Source of the DNA: Veillonella sp. T11011-6
GTDB lineage: Bacteria; Bacillota; Negativicutes; Veillonellales; Veillonellaceae
Assembly: GCF_002959755.1 (NCBI RefSeq)
Contig: NZ_PPCW01000001.1
Coordinates: 372,001 to 436,000, forward strand
Direction of reading: 5' to 3'
Length of the DNA: 64,000 nucleotides
Part shown: piece after piece, positions 53,525 to 62,718 of the stretch
Layout of the letters: each line of letters starts with the position of its first letter
Position numbering within the stretch: position 1 is the stretch's first letter
Translations under genes and position numbers: made by a program
The notes under the pieces: model-generated
Told to the model about the DNA's origin: nothing
The model's input: only the letters and a program-made list of their open reading frames with translations
Databases searched by the model: none

Positions 53525-55972
53525 TTACACCTCTTTTCGCACAGGTGGTCTGGTATCAAAGGCATGGAGCAGTTCTTCAAATACAGGGTGGAACTGTATC
53601 ACACCGACACGACCATATAAATCACTGATAAGGCATTGCCCGTTTTCCAAATCACGCAATCGCTTCTGATTGTTTTCGTCCTCTGGGTCTACACCAAAAA
53701 AGGCTAAGGTCTTTTTAATCTCGTTAAGGTCAGTGGAACGAAATGCAAATTTTAAGCCGAGGTTATTTTTCAGTTTTTCATCTAAGAGGTCGTCTGTATT
53801 TTGGGTCACGAAATATACCCCAGCGTTCATAGCACGACCAGCCCGAACCAGCTTCATAGATAGTTTTTTTCCTTGTGCTACCTGTAAAAAGCTCCATGCT
53901 TCGTCTAAATCTACAATCTTGAAAATGCTTCGGTCTGTATGGATAAAGTCTAAAGCAAAGGTACTAATGACAATCAGCATAGCAACGGATAAAAGCTCCA
54001 TAGTGGTATATTCCTCAAAGGAAGTTTCCTTGTCGGGAAGTACCAAGTCCGCAACCTGTATAATGTTCAGTTGTTTTTCTAAGCTGATAGACTGCTCCAC
54101 ATAACCATTACTGAATAATAAATGTGCAAAGTCATAGTCTGTAAAACTTTCGATATGGTCGGCTATACTGGTACTTAGTGGCGTATTCTCAACCCGTAAT
54201 TCCTCAATCACTTTCATCAACCCTCGTACTTCACTATTGGTTACTGCACGAATGGCTTTTCTAAGGATTGGGAAGCGTTCCCCATCACGAGAGGAAATCC
54301 CCGTAAGGAATGTCAGAATATCAATAGCCAGTGATTCAGAATCTTTGGGATTTTTCATAATCACATAAGGGTCAAGTAAGCCTTTGTTTTTCTCATCAAA
54401 AGTCAGAGTGACGATATTGATTTCATGGGAAATCTCTGGCAAGGTTTCTTTCCATCTGCCACGTTCTGCTTTTGGGTCTACAATCACTGCTTGTGCCCCA
54501 TAAAGCACCGCATAATAGACGATAAGGTTATTCGCAAAGGATTTACCACCACCCAGCGAACCAACAAAAGCCGACGCTAACGCATTGGTTACTGAACCCT
54601 TAACCCCTTGACTGGCAAGAGCAGGTTTCAGATAGACATTGCGTCCAGTATCTAAGCTGTAGCCAACATAAATCCCCTCATTTTCCCCCAGCATTTGAGT
54701 AGCACCAAAACCTAAACCAGCGAGGAAATCAGAGGTCACGTATTGAATATAATCATTCATATAACGCTTGCTGGCAGGTAAAAATTCTTCATGTAAGCCG
54801 AGCATATCCCCAAATGGTCGTACCAGTTTTACGCTTAAATCGTCATAAAAATCTTTCACTTCATTACAACGACGTTTGAGTTCGTCAAGATCATTTGCTG
54901 ATACCCTTACCACATAAGACAGCTTGTACATAGATTCCTTGCTTTGGTCTAAATTGGTTTCCAGCTCATTCACACTTTCCAGAGCTTCCGCCACATTGGA
55001 GCTGGTTTCATTATCACTTTGCCAAGCGTGGTTATCCAAGTCTTTCAGTTCTTTCTTTTTATTGCGGACAGTAGATAGGGCTTTACGATTCGCTACAATT
55101 TCCACATTCATTGACGTATCAATCGGGAATGTAAATTGCTGTTGCTGGTAGTAGAAGATTTCAGAGGACGGGAAGTCCTGTTCTCCGACAATGCTGTTAA
55201 TGGTAAAGTAAGCTACATAGACGGTTTCATCTTCCTGCTGGATTTTCAAATATCGCTGTTTTTCTTCCACCAAACAGCGAGTAGGCTTAATCAAGTCATA
55301 GTATTTAATCAGCGTTTCATTATCCAGCTTTTTCTTTGATAGATGGTACTCATACTCTTCATAGGCAGTGCCTGTCTGTCCGTAAAGGTGTTCAATCAGA
55401 TAGCCGAAGTCGTCCTTATCTAACCTGCGGATTTTGAAACGACGAGAGATTTTATTTTCTAAGAGCTTTTCCATCTTCTGAAAACGCAGGATTTCATCAT
55501 TACTCATACTAACAAAATCGCCCATCAGCTTATGGTTCACATCATAGACAAAATCAGACAAAGCATTTTTTGCTTCAACGGTAAGACTTTTCATAGAAAA
55601 CTCCTGATCGTTGAGAAGCAACTTAAAGCCGATAAAGAAACGGTAGTTCACTTGATTTTCGCCAATCATGGATATTAAAGCGTCTGTCTGTTGGTCGATT
55701 TTGTCATAGGCAACCGCTTTGAGCTTGCCAGTGACTTCATTTTTGGAACGCTCTTGTGCAGAACGTATGCTGGATTCTGTACTGATTTGTAAAGCATGAA
55801 TTTTGCCATCACGATTTTGTGCGATAAGCTGTCTGAAAGAATCATGCACTTGTATTTTCTGTTCTGGACTTAGAAATGAGTAATTGTAAGGAACAAGCTC
55901 ATAGTAAGCATAACATTCCCCGTCTTTATTCCAGACGAGATTGTTTTCAATGTATTTAATTGGATATGCCAT
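53525..55972 (-). CDS. VirB4-like conjugation ATPase (Tn916 orf16)
   Basis: An 815-residue ATPase starting MAYPIKYIENNLVWNKDGEC. Walker A is GSLGGGKSFANNLI (about residue 470) and Walker B IFKIVDLDEAWSFLQ, followed by the YFVTQNTDDLLDEKLKN motif of VirB4/TraE. It powers the secretion channel. The ATG chosen has TAGGAGTGAATTTT in front and overlaps orf17 by 17 bases; a start 17 codons earlier is not supported. Confidence 0.95.
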   Translation of the reverse strand: MAYPIKYIENNLVWNKDGECYAYYELVPYNYSFLSPEQKIQVHDSFRQLIAQNRDGKIHALQISTESSIRSAQERSKNEVTGKLKAVAYDKIDQQTDALISMIGENQVNYRFFIGFKLLLNDQEFSMKSLTVEAKNALSDFVYDVNHKLMGDFVSMSNDEILRFQKMEKLLENKISRRFKIRRLDKDDFGYLIEHLYGQTGTAYEEYEYHLSKKKLDNETLIKYYDLIKPTRCLVEEKQRYLKIQQEDETVYVAYFTINSIVGEQDFPSSEIFYYQQQQFTFPIDTSMNVEIVANRKALSTVRNKKKELKDLDNHAWQSDNETSSNVAEALESVNELETNLDQSKESMYKLSYVVRVSANDLDELKRRCNEVKDFYDDLSVKLVRPFGDMLGLHEEFLPASKRYMNDYIQYVTSDFLAGLGFGATQMLGENEGIYVGYSLDTGRNVYLKPALASQGVKGSVTNALASAFVGSLGGGKSFANNLIVYYAVLYGAQAVIVDPKAERGRWKETLPEISHEINIVTLTFDEKNKGLLDPYVIMKNPKDSESLAIDILTFLTGISSRDGERFPILRKAIRAVTNSEVRGLMKVIEELRVENTPLSTSIADHIESFTDYDFAHLLFSNGYVEQSISLEKQLNIIQVADLVLPDKETSFEEYTTMELLSVAMLIVISTFALDFIHTDRSIFKIVDLDEAWSFLQVAQGKKLSMKLVRAGRAMNAGVYFVTQNTDDLLDEKLKNNLGLKFAFRSTDLNEIKKTLAFFGVDPEDENNQKRLRDLENGQCLISDLYGRVGVIQFHPVFEELLHAFDTRPPVRKEV

Positions 55973-56348
55973 AAAATTCACTCCTAACTGCTGTAATGGC
56001 TTCTTGTGGCTGGTTTCTGCCAAGCGTTACTTTTTTTCCTGCATAGGTCAGCTTTGGTCGCAGTGCATAAGCAATGACAGACTTCAAAAATCCATAAGGC
56101 TTTTTACCATCAAAAGTTTTTGTAGACATAAACCATGTGAAAGCCACAGGAATCCCAAAGTATTTGAGAAATGCTCCCTCTATCATGGAAAGAGGGGGCA
56201 AGTTGCCAAGTATCATCACTGCAAAGAGTGACACGACAAACCATGTCATTTGCGTAAAGGTTATGGGAAACGGAAGTCTAAAATCATTGATAGAATACAG
56301 TACCTTTTCCACAGACCAGATACTGGTATAGCTTCGTATTTTCTTCAT
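55956..56348 (-). CDS. TcpE-like conjugation membrane protein (Tn916 orf17)
   Basis: About 130 residues from MKKIRSYTSIWSVEKVLYSI, with two hydrophobic segments (MTWFVVSLFAVMILGNLPPL and FLKYFGIPVAFTWFM) and a basic C-terminal half. TcpE-type proteins sit at the membrane with TcpC and the ATPases. AAGGATTGATTAC precedes the ATG. The frame is open for 38 more codons upstream, but this covers the terminator after orf18 and is rejected. Confidence 0.88.
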   Translation of the reverse strand: MKKIRSYTSIWSVEKVLYSINDFRLPFPITFTQMTWFVVSLFAVMILGNLPPLSMIEGAFLKYFGIPVAFTWFMSTKTFDGKKPYGFLKSVIAYALRPKLTYAGKKVTLGRNQPQEAITAVRSEFYGISN

Positions 56349-56371
56349 GTAATCAATCCTTTCATAAAAAA

Positions 56372-56397
56372 TAGGGGTAGCTGATTGAGCCACCCCG
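56372..56397 (-). terminator. Hairpin between orf18 and orf17
   Basis: On the - strand GGGGTGGCT-caatc-AGCTACCCC is followed by TATTTTTTA. A partial terminator inside the transfer operon, just ahead of the orf17 ribosome binding site. A second stem with AAATCTG/CAGATTT arms lies directly before it. Confidence 0.7.
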
Positions 56398-56436
56398 TAA
56401 AATAGAAAATCTGCCAGTAGTAATGTACCGACAGAT

Positions 56437-56934
56437 TTAATAGACGATTTCAAAAATCCCATGATTGGTTGAGATAAACGTTCCTGAAAGGTCTAAATCC
56501 CGACCATAGGCTTGATAATCAATATAGTTTTGAAGACTAGCTGGTACTTCGCCTAAAGCACCCGTTTCTTCAATGTAGTAGCGTGCCACGTCATACATAT
56601 CATCACAATCGGAATGAATGATAATATCCTCTTGATGTTCGCTTAGTTCTTCAATGCTTGAAAAATGAGTGAGCAGAGCAGATAGCTCCGATTGTAATTC
56701 TTCGGGTAATTCCGATACCATTTCCCATAGTCGATTGAGTTCGCCAATGGAAGTGTATTCGTCAACCGTAAAGGGTAACTCGTAGTCATGAATGGCGTAT
56801 TCCTCATATTCATCATTCAAGCCGATTTTCTCTTTGACTTCCTCAAAGTCAATGGGAAAGGTAAACCACGCACCGACCAATTCGCCCTCATTGTATTTGC
56901 CTAAATTCGCAATATAGACTTGCATATCGTCCAT
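56437..56934 (-). CDS. ardA: Antirestriction protein ArdA (Tn916 orf18)
   Basis: A 165-residue, strongly acidic protein (MDDMQVYIANLGKYNEGELV; FTVDEYTSIGELNRLWEMV; ALLTHFSSIEELSEHQEDI). ArdA imitates bent B-form DNA and blocks type I restriction enzymes, protecting the element as it enters a new host. Length and sequence match Tn916 Orf18. Confidence 0.96.
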   Translation of the reverse strand: MDDMQVYIANLGKYNEGELVGAWFTFPIDFEEVKEKIGLNDEYEEYAIHDYELPFTVDEYTSIGELNRLWEMVSELPEELQSELSALLTHFSSIEELSEHQEDIIIHSDCDDMYDVARYYIEETGALGEVPASLQNYIDYQAYGRDLDLSGTFISTNHGIFEIVY

Positions 56935-57050
56935 ATATTCACGTCCTTTCTTTGTAGAGATTCAAAAATCCCTACCGCACTTCGTTTGGTGTACCATTCC
57001 TTTGCGGAACATAAGAAAACCACTTATATTCCACAAAAGAACGGTTTTAT

Positions 57051-57272
57051 TTAAGCACCAATAATGCGATTGAATAGCTCTAGTAAAATGTCTTTTACTC
57101 CAGCAGCGTTGAAGACTAAGCCAACCGCAATAATCGCAATAATTAAAAAGCCAATCAGTTTGCTAAACTCACGCTTGAAGCCAAGATACAAGCCAATCAC
57201 AACGATTGCTAAAAGCACCAGTGATTGAGCGTTTGATAGAAACCAGTTATAAAGGTTTTGTCCAAAATTCAT
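57051..57272 (-). CDS. Small membrane protein, TcpD-like (Tn916 orf19)
   Basis: A 73-residue protein with two membrane segments (SLVLLAIVVIGLYLGF and LIGFLIIAIIAVGLVF) and an amphipathic C-terminus. Conserved at this place in Tn916-like elements and needed for transfer in relatives. Confidence 0.88.
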   Translation of the reverse strand: MNFGQNLYNWFLSNAQSLVLLAIVVIGLYLGFKREFSKLIGFLIIAIIAVGLVFNAAGVKDILLELFNRIIGA

Positions 57273-57314
57273 AAAAATGTTCTCCTCTCTATATTCAATG
57301 AATTTGTATTTGAG

Positions 57315-58520
57315 TTATTTTTTTGTTGTTATCACGTCCTGTTCTTTTACTGACTGTTGCTTCAAAATCTGCTTGTGTCGGTCTGTCAGTTTCGCATGGT
57401 CGAGAATGTCTTTTACAACCTGCGTCTGGTTGATTTCATCAAGTTTAATCGCAACCTTTAAGGTCGGGGCAACTTGATGAGATAGCCAGTTCAGCGTCCT
57501 TTGGAAGGAGTAAGGCTCTGGTTTTGTGGTTAGTTTTAATCGTTCACGATTGTTCCCAATAAACCAAGCCCATTCTTCATTCAGTTTCCAATCAGAACGA
57601 GGTTTGGAATCGTCTTTATCTACAAAACGGATATACCGATTGATAATTTTAAAGGCGGTATGCTCTGGATTGTCATAGACGAGTAAATCACGGACTGCAT
57701 AATAGGCACGCTCATTTTTCAATCGAATCTCAAAACGGTTTTTTACTTCTGCGTCTTCAATGGGAATATCATTTTTCTTGTACTGCTCGTAGTCCTTTTC
57801 ATAGATACAGAAATAAACTTCACTTTGTAATGAACCGATATAGAGGGTGTTTCCCATACATTCCTTTTCCTCTTTGCGTACCAGTTCGCCACTGCGATAG
57901 CTTTTAAAACTGCGGAAGACGGAGATACATTCTTCCTGTTGGCACTTTTCAGTGAGTACAGGGATATTCAAAATCCCTGTCTTATCGTTAATGGCAAGGT
58001 CAAGGCGTTTCATCACACCGCCAGCCACCAAAACGTCCATAAAGAACTCATACCAGCTTCTTTGTTGTGCCAGAAGATAGCTTTCAAATTGTCTGCACCC
58101 ACGACCTTTCAATTCCACCAGAACTCCTTTGTCCAGTTCATGGGAGCAAAGGACGAATATGTCGCCTAAAGCATAATGCTCTGAATAAGAATAGAAACCA
58201 TAGTCCTCATGAAGAAAATAGGACAGTTTCAGTTGTAAGATGTTTTCGACCACCTGCTGTACGTCTGTTGTCGGAAAGCGAATCCTTACATAATCAAACA
58301 GCATTTCAAGGGGAGCGTCGGGATTGAAGCGTTCCAGAGCTTCCCAAAGGGACTGCTGTAAATCCTCTGATGGCTTGACTTTTCCTGTTTCAATATCGCT
58401 TAGATACTGCCTTGTAATACCAGTCGCAACAGCTAAACGGTTTTGAGATAGTCCATAAGCCAAGCGTTTTTCTTTTAAATGCTGTAACCAAGTTTGTTCA
58501 TTCAGTAAAAATCCCTCCAA
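57315..58520 (-). CDS. Relaxase / replication initiator, MobT type (Tn916 orf20)
   Basis: A 401-residue protein with an N-terminal helix-turn-helix (LSQNRLAVATGITRQYLSDI) and a Rep_trans-like relaxase domain (KGRGCRQFESYLLAQQRSWY; MKRLDLAINDKTGIL). It nicks oriT, 115 bases upstream, and starts rolling-circle replication and transfer. The start is TTG with GGAGG inside the first codons; a CTG five codons on is the alternative. Confidence 0.95.
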   Translation of the reverse strand: MEGFLLNEQTWLQHLKEKRLAYGLSQNRLAVATGITRQYLSDIETGKVKPSEDLQQSLWEALERFNPDAPLEMLFDYVRIRFPTTDVQQVVENILQLKLSYFLHEDYGFYSYSEHYALGDIFVLCSHELDKGVLVELKGRGCRQFESYLLAQQRSWYEFFMDVLVAGGVMKRLDLAINDKTGILNIPVLTEKCQQEECISVFRSFKSYRSGELVRKEEKECMGNTLYIGSLQSEVYFCIYEKDYEQYKKNDIPIEDAEVKNRFEIRLKNERAYYAVRDLLVYDNPEHTAFKIINRYIRFVDKDDSKPRSDWKLNEEWAWFIGNNRERLKLTTKPEPYSFQRTLNWLSHQVAPTLKVAIKLDEINQTQVVKDILDHAKLTDRHKQILKQQSVKEQDVITTKK

Positions 58521-58634
58521 TCAAAAAGGCGTATGTCAACTTTTAAAGCCCATTTGACATACGCTGAAATTTTGTAAATCCCTTGTAACCAAAGGATTTT
58601 CTAATGTTTTTTTGACTGTTTCCTGTCGATTTGT

Positions 58635-58658
58635 ACCCCCCTGTTAGATACGGGGGGT
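58635..58658 (-). other. oriT nick region of the Tn916 element
   Basis: On the - strand ACCCCCC-GTATCTAACA-GGGGGGT: GC-rich 7-base arms around a short loop, the structure of the nic site in Tn916 and ICEBs1. It lies between orf20 and orf21, where Tn916 oriT is known to be. Sequences to both sides (about 58540-58700) complete oriT. Confidence 0.9.
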
Positions 58659-58697
58659 TAAGTGCTGGCGTGGCTATTGCCACACCAGCCAGCAAGA

Positions 58698-60083
58698 TCA
58701 GTCCACACCTGCGACTTCCGCTTCGCACGTCGCCTGCGTGGACTGTCTGCTGTTGGATAACTTTTTAATTTCCTCCAAGAAATCATATCCTTTTGGTACA
58801 AGGGGAGTATAAAACTCTGATATGACACTTGTTCCTACATCAACATAGCCACGACCTTTGATTCGCTTTAAGAAGAAATCCTTTTGTACGTCACTGCCAA
58901 ACATCATGCCATAGCCCATTTCAGACATACGACCTAAAGCCACTCTGAAATTAAACTGATCACGGATTCCGTCGCCTAAATATTTTGCGTCTGGACGTTG
59001 ACAAGCCAGTATTAGAAAGAAGCCAGCTTGACGACCTAACATGACAATCTGTTTCAGCTTATTCATAACTGCGGTGTTTTCTTTTGTTCCCAGCATTTCC
59101 ATGAAAGCGACGTATTCATCAAAGATTAAGAAGTGTGCCGGGAGACCTAAGTAAGCATAATTTTTGCCAGTCTTATAGTTCTTCATCTGCTTCATTTCCT
59201 CACTACGTTTCATCATTTCTTCATAGAATGTTTCAATGCAAGAAAGCAAGTCTTCTTTTCTATAGTAGACATTTGCCATCACAGAACCTAAGTCCGCAAG
59301 GTCAGCATTTTTCGGGTCAAGAATATACAGTTTTGAATCTGTATGAAGCAAGGCTTCAATCAGTGTCAGTATAAAGTAAGTTTTACCGCCACCTGTACCA
59401 CCAGCAATCAACATATGAGGGAGCTTATCATATTCCCACCATACGTTTTTCATTAAGCGAAGTTTACCATCTTTAGCTTCTACTTCATCAATAGAAATAC
59501 GACTGGCTATGGTGTCATAGAGCAAAGTATATTCCACATAGGAATCCTTTAACTCTTTATCCGTCAGCTCACAGTACAAGCCACTCTCTAATTTCTTTTC
59601 CAAGTGTAAGAGTTGGTCTTGATATTTTCCCAGCGTGATTTCCACCCGTATCTGTATCAAGCCATTTTTAAGTCGATAATACATTTTAGGGAAGTAGGTT
59701 ATCTTTTCCTTTGTACGACCAGCACTATCTTTAAAGAAACCCTCTGTTTTGACCTGTTCAGATTCATACCACTTGTTTTCAAGTATCATCTTTGCCAGTT
59801 TTTGACGGTGGTAAAGTTGTTTAACCGTATCATAGCGAACCCGTTTGAATACAAACGCTACCAGCAAGCAGATAAGAATTGCGACACTGAAACTGATAAT
59901 TAAATAGGGAATGTCAATCTTATCTGCTTGTGATAGGTTAAAATCCTGCCAGTTGATCTGCTGGATTGTCTTCACATGAAACAGTCCGACAACCAGCAGG
60001 AAAACAGGCAGGAGTGACGCTATCGTAAAATGAAAGACTAAATCTTTACCAGATGGGCGAATCCTTTTACCACGCTGTTTCAT
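58698..60083 (-). CDS. FtsK/SpoIIIE-type coupling protein (Tn916 orf21, TcpA-like)
   Basis: A 461-residue DNA-translocating ATPase: two N-terminal membrane helices (HFTIASLLPVFLLVVGLF; YLIISFSVAILICLLVAF), Walker A MLIAGGTGGGKTYFILTLIE (about residue 227) and Walker B FLIFDEYVAFMEML. It brings the relaxase-DNA complex to the channel. Length equals Tn916 Orf21. Its end overlaps the outer part of oriT. Confidence 0.96.
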   Translation of the reverse strand: MKQRGKRIRPSGKDLVFHFTIASLLPVFLLVVGLFHVKTIQQINWQDFNLSQADKIDIPYLIISFSVAILICLLVAFVFKRVRYDTVKQLYHRQKLAKMILENKWYESEQVKTEGFFKDSAGRTKEKITYFPKMYYRLKNGLIQIRVEITLGKYQDQLLHLEKKLESGLYCELTDKELKDSYVEYTLLYDTIASRISIDEVEAKDGKLRLMKNVWWEYDKLPHMLIAGGTGGGKTYFILTLIEALLHTDSKLYILDPKNADLADLGSVMANVYYRKEDLLSCIETFYEEMMKRSEEMKQMKNYKTGKNYAYLGLPAHFLIFDEYVAFMEMLGTKENTAVMNKLKQIVMLGRQAGFFLILACQRPDAKYLGDGIRDQFNFRVALGRMSEMGYGMMFGSDVQKDFFLKRIKGRGYVDVGTSVISEFYTPLVPKGYDFLEEIKKLSNSRQSTQATCEAEVAGVD

Positions 60084-60111
60084 GCGAAAAAGTCTCCTTT
60101 CTACCTAGCGA

Positions 60112-60498
60112 CTATTTGTCTTGTGTCGGTTCTTTCTTTGCTTGTGGTTGAGCTTTGAATGAACTAGAATCCTTTGTCAGCACAATATCGTCTGCCTTGA
60201 TATACCAGTCAACATCTGCTCCTTGATAGGTGGCAGTAGCAACGGTGTCCGCAATGGGATTGATAAGTTCCACCCGTGCGTTATAATCAAACTCTTTCAA
60301 AGGCACGCTGGCAGGAATACTTACTTGAATCATGCGTCCTTGTCCTTTGGATTTTAAGTCATAGGTACGTTCCTTGATTTCATCTGAAACCGACCCGTCT
60401 TCATTTTGGATTCTCACTTCACGACGTAGAGCAGAGAATTTCAATTCTCCAAAAGTCGTGTCTTTATCTAATACAATGCCATTTGCTAATCTCATCAT
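60112..60498 (-). CDS. DUF961 family protein (Tn916 orf22, HelP-like)
   Basis: A 128-residue protein with the DUF961 pattern FGELKFSALRREVRIQNE and RVELINPIADTVATATY. DUF961 proteins (HelP in ICEBs1) act as helicase processivity factors for rolling-circle replication of the element. It is a paralogue of the gene just upstream. Confidence 0.9.
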   Translation of the reverse strand: MMRLANGIVLDKDTTFGELKFSALRREVRIQNEDGSVSDEIKERTYDLKSKGQGRMIQVSIPASVPLKEFDYNARVELINPIADTVATATYQGADVDWYIKADDIVLTKDSSSFKAQPQAKKEPTQDK

Positions 60499-60513
60499 TT
60501 TTCCTCTCTTTCT

Positions 60514-60828
60514 TTATTCTTTTATCATGTCGTCAGCATGTAAAAGGTAATTTGTAAAACCACGAGTGCCGATTTTGTAGCCCTCTGCGGTAATACGTGG
60601 ATTGACTAACTTCACACGTTCCTCAAAGCCGAAATGTTTTTCGCCAGCTTCAGCAGGAAGCACCACCACAATATCATCTGCTCTTTGAACATCAGAATAG
60701 AGATTATAGCTTCTTGATAAGACAGTTAGCCGTCCGTTGATTCTTCGCTGAACGACTTTATCCTCGCCAGCAAATTCTAAATTGCCGAATGTTTTTTCCA
60801 TGTTGGGAATCACAAATTTAAGTTCCAT
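60514..60828 (-). CDS. DUF961 family protein (Tn916 orf23, HelP-like)
   Basis: A 104-residue protein (MELKFVIPNMEKTFGNLEFA; RVKLVNPRITAEGYKIGTRG). Same family as orf22, arranged in tandem 15 bases apart, so either or both may serve as processivity factor. First substantial gene of the transfer operon. Confidence 0.9.
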   Translation of the reverse strand: MELKFVIPNMEKTFGNLEFAGEDKVVQRRINGRLTVLSRSYNLYSDVQRADDIVVVLPAEAGEKHFGFEERVKLVNPRITAEGYKIGTRGFTNYLLHADDMIKE

Positions 60829-60850
60829 ATTTTTACCTATCCTTTCTTTT

Positions 60851-60925
60851 TTATTGGCTGAATGAATGTTTGATGGTCTTAAAGAGTGGGGAACGACCTT
60901 TTGATTCTTGATTTTTTGTTTTCAT
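60851..60925 (-). CDS. 24-residue basic peptide ORF at the head of the transfer operon
   Basis: MKTKNQESKGRSPLFKTIKH followed by SFSQ. GGAAG lies 7 bases before the ATG, and the stop is 22 bases before orf23. It may correspond to the small orf24 of Tn916 or be a leader peptide; I cannot confirm its name. Confidence 0.4.
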   Translation of the reverse strand: MKTKNQESKGRSPLFKTIKHSFSQ

Positions 60926-60959
60926 AAGTTCACTTCCTTTCAAAATCGGGTAAAAAAAT

Positions 60960-60984
60960 AGACACCTCATTTTTTGAAGTGTCT
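60960..60984 (-). terminator. Terminator upstream of the transfer operon
   Basis: On the - strand AGACACTTCA and TGAGGTGTCT pair and TATTTTTTT follows. It would stop transcripts entering the transfer genes from outside the left end. Confidence 0.75.
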
Positions 60985-61068
60985 ACCTATTAAATATTCA
61001 AATTTTATTGGAAGTATCTTTATATCTTCACTTTTCAAGGATAAATCGTCGTATCAAAGCTCATTCAT

Positions 61069-61091
61069 AAGTAGTAAATTAGTAGTAAATT
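61069..61091 (+). repeat. DR2 arm repeats and left end of the Tn916 element
   Basis: AAGTAGTAAATT occurs here followed at once by AGTAGTAAATT, the tandem DR2 integrase sites. The remaining about 85 bases (GAGTGGTTTTGACC, TTTTTATGCGGATAAC and ATTTTTATGCTATTTTTAG) are the Tn916 left terminus. No gene is present between 60926 and 61269. Confidence 0.88.
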
Positions 61092-61180
61092 GAGTGGTTT
61101 TGACCTTGATAAAGTGTGATAAGTCCAGTTTTTATGCGGATAACTAGATTTTTATGCTATTTTTAGATAAAAAAATGCAA

Positions 61181-61230
61181 AAAAATATCCCCTATAGATA
61201 TGAATTCATATATCTATAGAGGATATTTTT
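61181..61230 (-). terminator. Terminator of the gatCAB operon, at the transposon junction
   Basis: AAAAATATCCCCTATAGATA pairs with a nearly perfect complement around a GAATTC centre. On the - strand its T run continues into the left end of the Tn916 element, an AT-rich target of the kind Tn916 prefers. Confidence 0.85.
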
Positions 61231-61269
61231 GTTTGTATTGCTTTATGTGACTATAAGCTAACGGGCCAA

Positions 61270-62718
61270 TTAGTCTTTCAAGTATTTTTGAAGCAATTCA
61301 TTTACCATACCTGGGTTAGCACGGCCTTTAGATTCTTTCATAACTTGACCAACTAAGAAGCCAATAGCCTTGCCATTACCGCTCTTGAAGTCTGCCACTG
61401 GTTGTGGGTTGTTAGCAATAACTTGCTTAACGATTTCTTCAATAGCACCAGTATCTGTGATTTGAACAAGACCTTCTTCTTTTACGATAGTATCGGCATC
61501 CTTGCCGGATTCCCACATAGATACGATAACTTTTTTCGCAATTTTACCGGAAATTGTACCTTTATCAATAAGGGCAATCATACCAGCCAAGTTTTCTGGA
61601 CTTACTTTAGATTCAGCAAATGTTAAACCACTTTCATTAATCATCTTGGACAAGTCACCAAGCATCCAGTTAGCCACAGTCTTAGCATCTGCACCTGCTT
61701 TTACAGTAGCATCTAAGAAATCTGCAGTTTTACGAGATACAGTAAGGATTGTTGCATCTTCACGAGATAACCCATATTCAGATACAAAGCGTTCAATCTT
61801 AGCATCTTGCAATTCAGGTAATGCACGACGTACTTCTTCGATTTTTTCGTCCGTAATTACGATTGGTACCAAATCTGGTTCAGGGAAGTAACGGTAATCG
61901 TTTTCTTCATCTTTCTTACGCATACCAATAGTAATGCCTTGAGCATCATCCCAAGTACGTGTTTCTTGATCTACTTTGCCGCCAGCTTCGATCAACTTAG
62001 CTTGACGCAATGCTTCATATTCAACAACCTTTTGGATAGCTGTTAAGGAGTTAACGTTCTTAGTTTCTGTACGTGTGCCAAACTCTTTAGTACCGCGCAA
62101 ACGCACGGATACGTTACAGTCACCACGCAAAGAACCTTCTTCCATACGACCGTCAGATACTTCTAAGTATTGCAAGATAGAACGTAGTTTTTCAACATAG
62201 GCTCTCGCTTCTGCGCCGGAACGAATATCTGGTTCGGATACGATTTCAAGAAGAGGTACACCAGTACGGTTATAGTCAACATTAGAAGATTTAGAATCGG
62301 AAATAGTGTTACCACTATGAACGAGTTTACCAGCATCTTCTTCCATGTGAATACGCGTAATACCAATGCGTTTAGTTTCACCATTTACTTCAATGTCCAA
62401 ATGACCATTTAAGCAAATTGGCAAATCATATTGAGATGTTTGATAGTTTTTAGGCAAATCAGGATAGTAGTAGTTTTTACGGTCAAATTTATTAAAGTTT
62501 AGAATTTCACAGTTCAATGCTAAACCAACTTTGATAGCAAATTCTACTACTTGTTTATTTAACACAGGCATAGCACCAGGTAAGCCAAGGCAAACTGGGC
62601 ATACATGTGTATTTTGATCGCCGCCGAATTCAGTGGTACAACCACAGAAGATTTTAGACTTAGTCTTAAGCTCTGTATGAACCTCTAAACCAACGACTGT
62701 TTCGTATTTACTACTCAT
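61270..62718 (-). CDS. gatB: Asp-tRNA(Asn)/Glu-tRNA(Gln) amidotransferase subunit B
   Basis: A 482-residue protein: [20 protein letters not shown] at the start, the zinc ligands in [10 protein letters not shown] and [41 protein letters not shown], and the C-terminal YqeY-like tail ([20 protein letters not shown]). It phosphorylates the mischarged tRNA end for amidation. Starts on the ATGA overlap with gatA. Confidence 0.98.
   Translation of the reverse strand: MSSKYETVVGLEVHTELKTKSKIFCGCTTEFGGDQNTHVCPVCLGLPGAMPVLNKQVVEFAIKVGLALNCEILNFNKFDRKNYYYPDLPKNYQTSQYDLPICLNGHLDIEVNGETKRIGITRIHMEEDAGKLVHSGNTISDSKSSNVDYNRTGVPLLEIVSEPDIRSGAEARAYVEKLRSILQYLEVSDGRMEEGSLRGDCNVSVRLRGTKEFGTRTETKNVNSLTAIQKVVEYEALRQAKLIEAGGKVDQETRTWDDAQGITIGMRKKDEENDYRYFPEPDLVPIVITDEKIEEVRRALPELQDAKIERFVSEYGLSREDATILTVSRKTADFLDATVKAGADAKTVANWMLGDLSKMINESGLTFAESKVSPENLAGMIALIDKGTISGKIAKKVIVSMWESGKDADTIVKEEGLVQITDTGAIEEIVKQVIANNPQPVADFKSGNGKAIGFLVGQVMKESKGRANPGMVNELLQKYLKD

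Larger units (their letters stand above)
46968..61180 (-). mobile_element. Tn916-family conjugative transposon, deleted for the xis-int end
   Basis: The element reads on the - strand from its left end (about 61170) to its right end (about 46970). It carries orf23, orf22, orf21, oriT, orf20, orf19, orf18, orf17, orf16, orf15, orf14, orf13, orf12 and tet(M) in exact Tn916 order. The genes that follow tet(M) in Tn916 (orf6, orf9, orf7, orf8, orf10, xis, int) are absent; about 30 bases past the tet(M) stop the sequence changes to an end-like region with paired DR2-type repeats. Conjugation machinery looks complete, but there is no integrase or excisionase, so autonomous movement is not expected. 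End positions are accurate to about 20 bases only. Confidence 0.9.

Noticed and set aside
55973-56023. An earlier start for the VirB4-like ATPase
   Set aside because: Those 17 codons lie inside orf17 and lack a ribosome binding site, while the ATG at 55972 has TAGGAG.
46968-61180. A complete, autonomously mobile Tn916
   Set aside because: No integrase, excisionase or orf6-orf10 genes are present between tet(M) and the right end.
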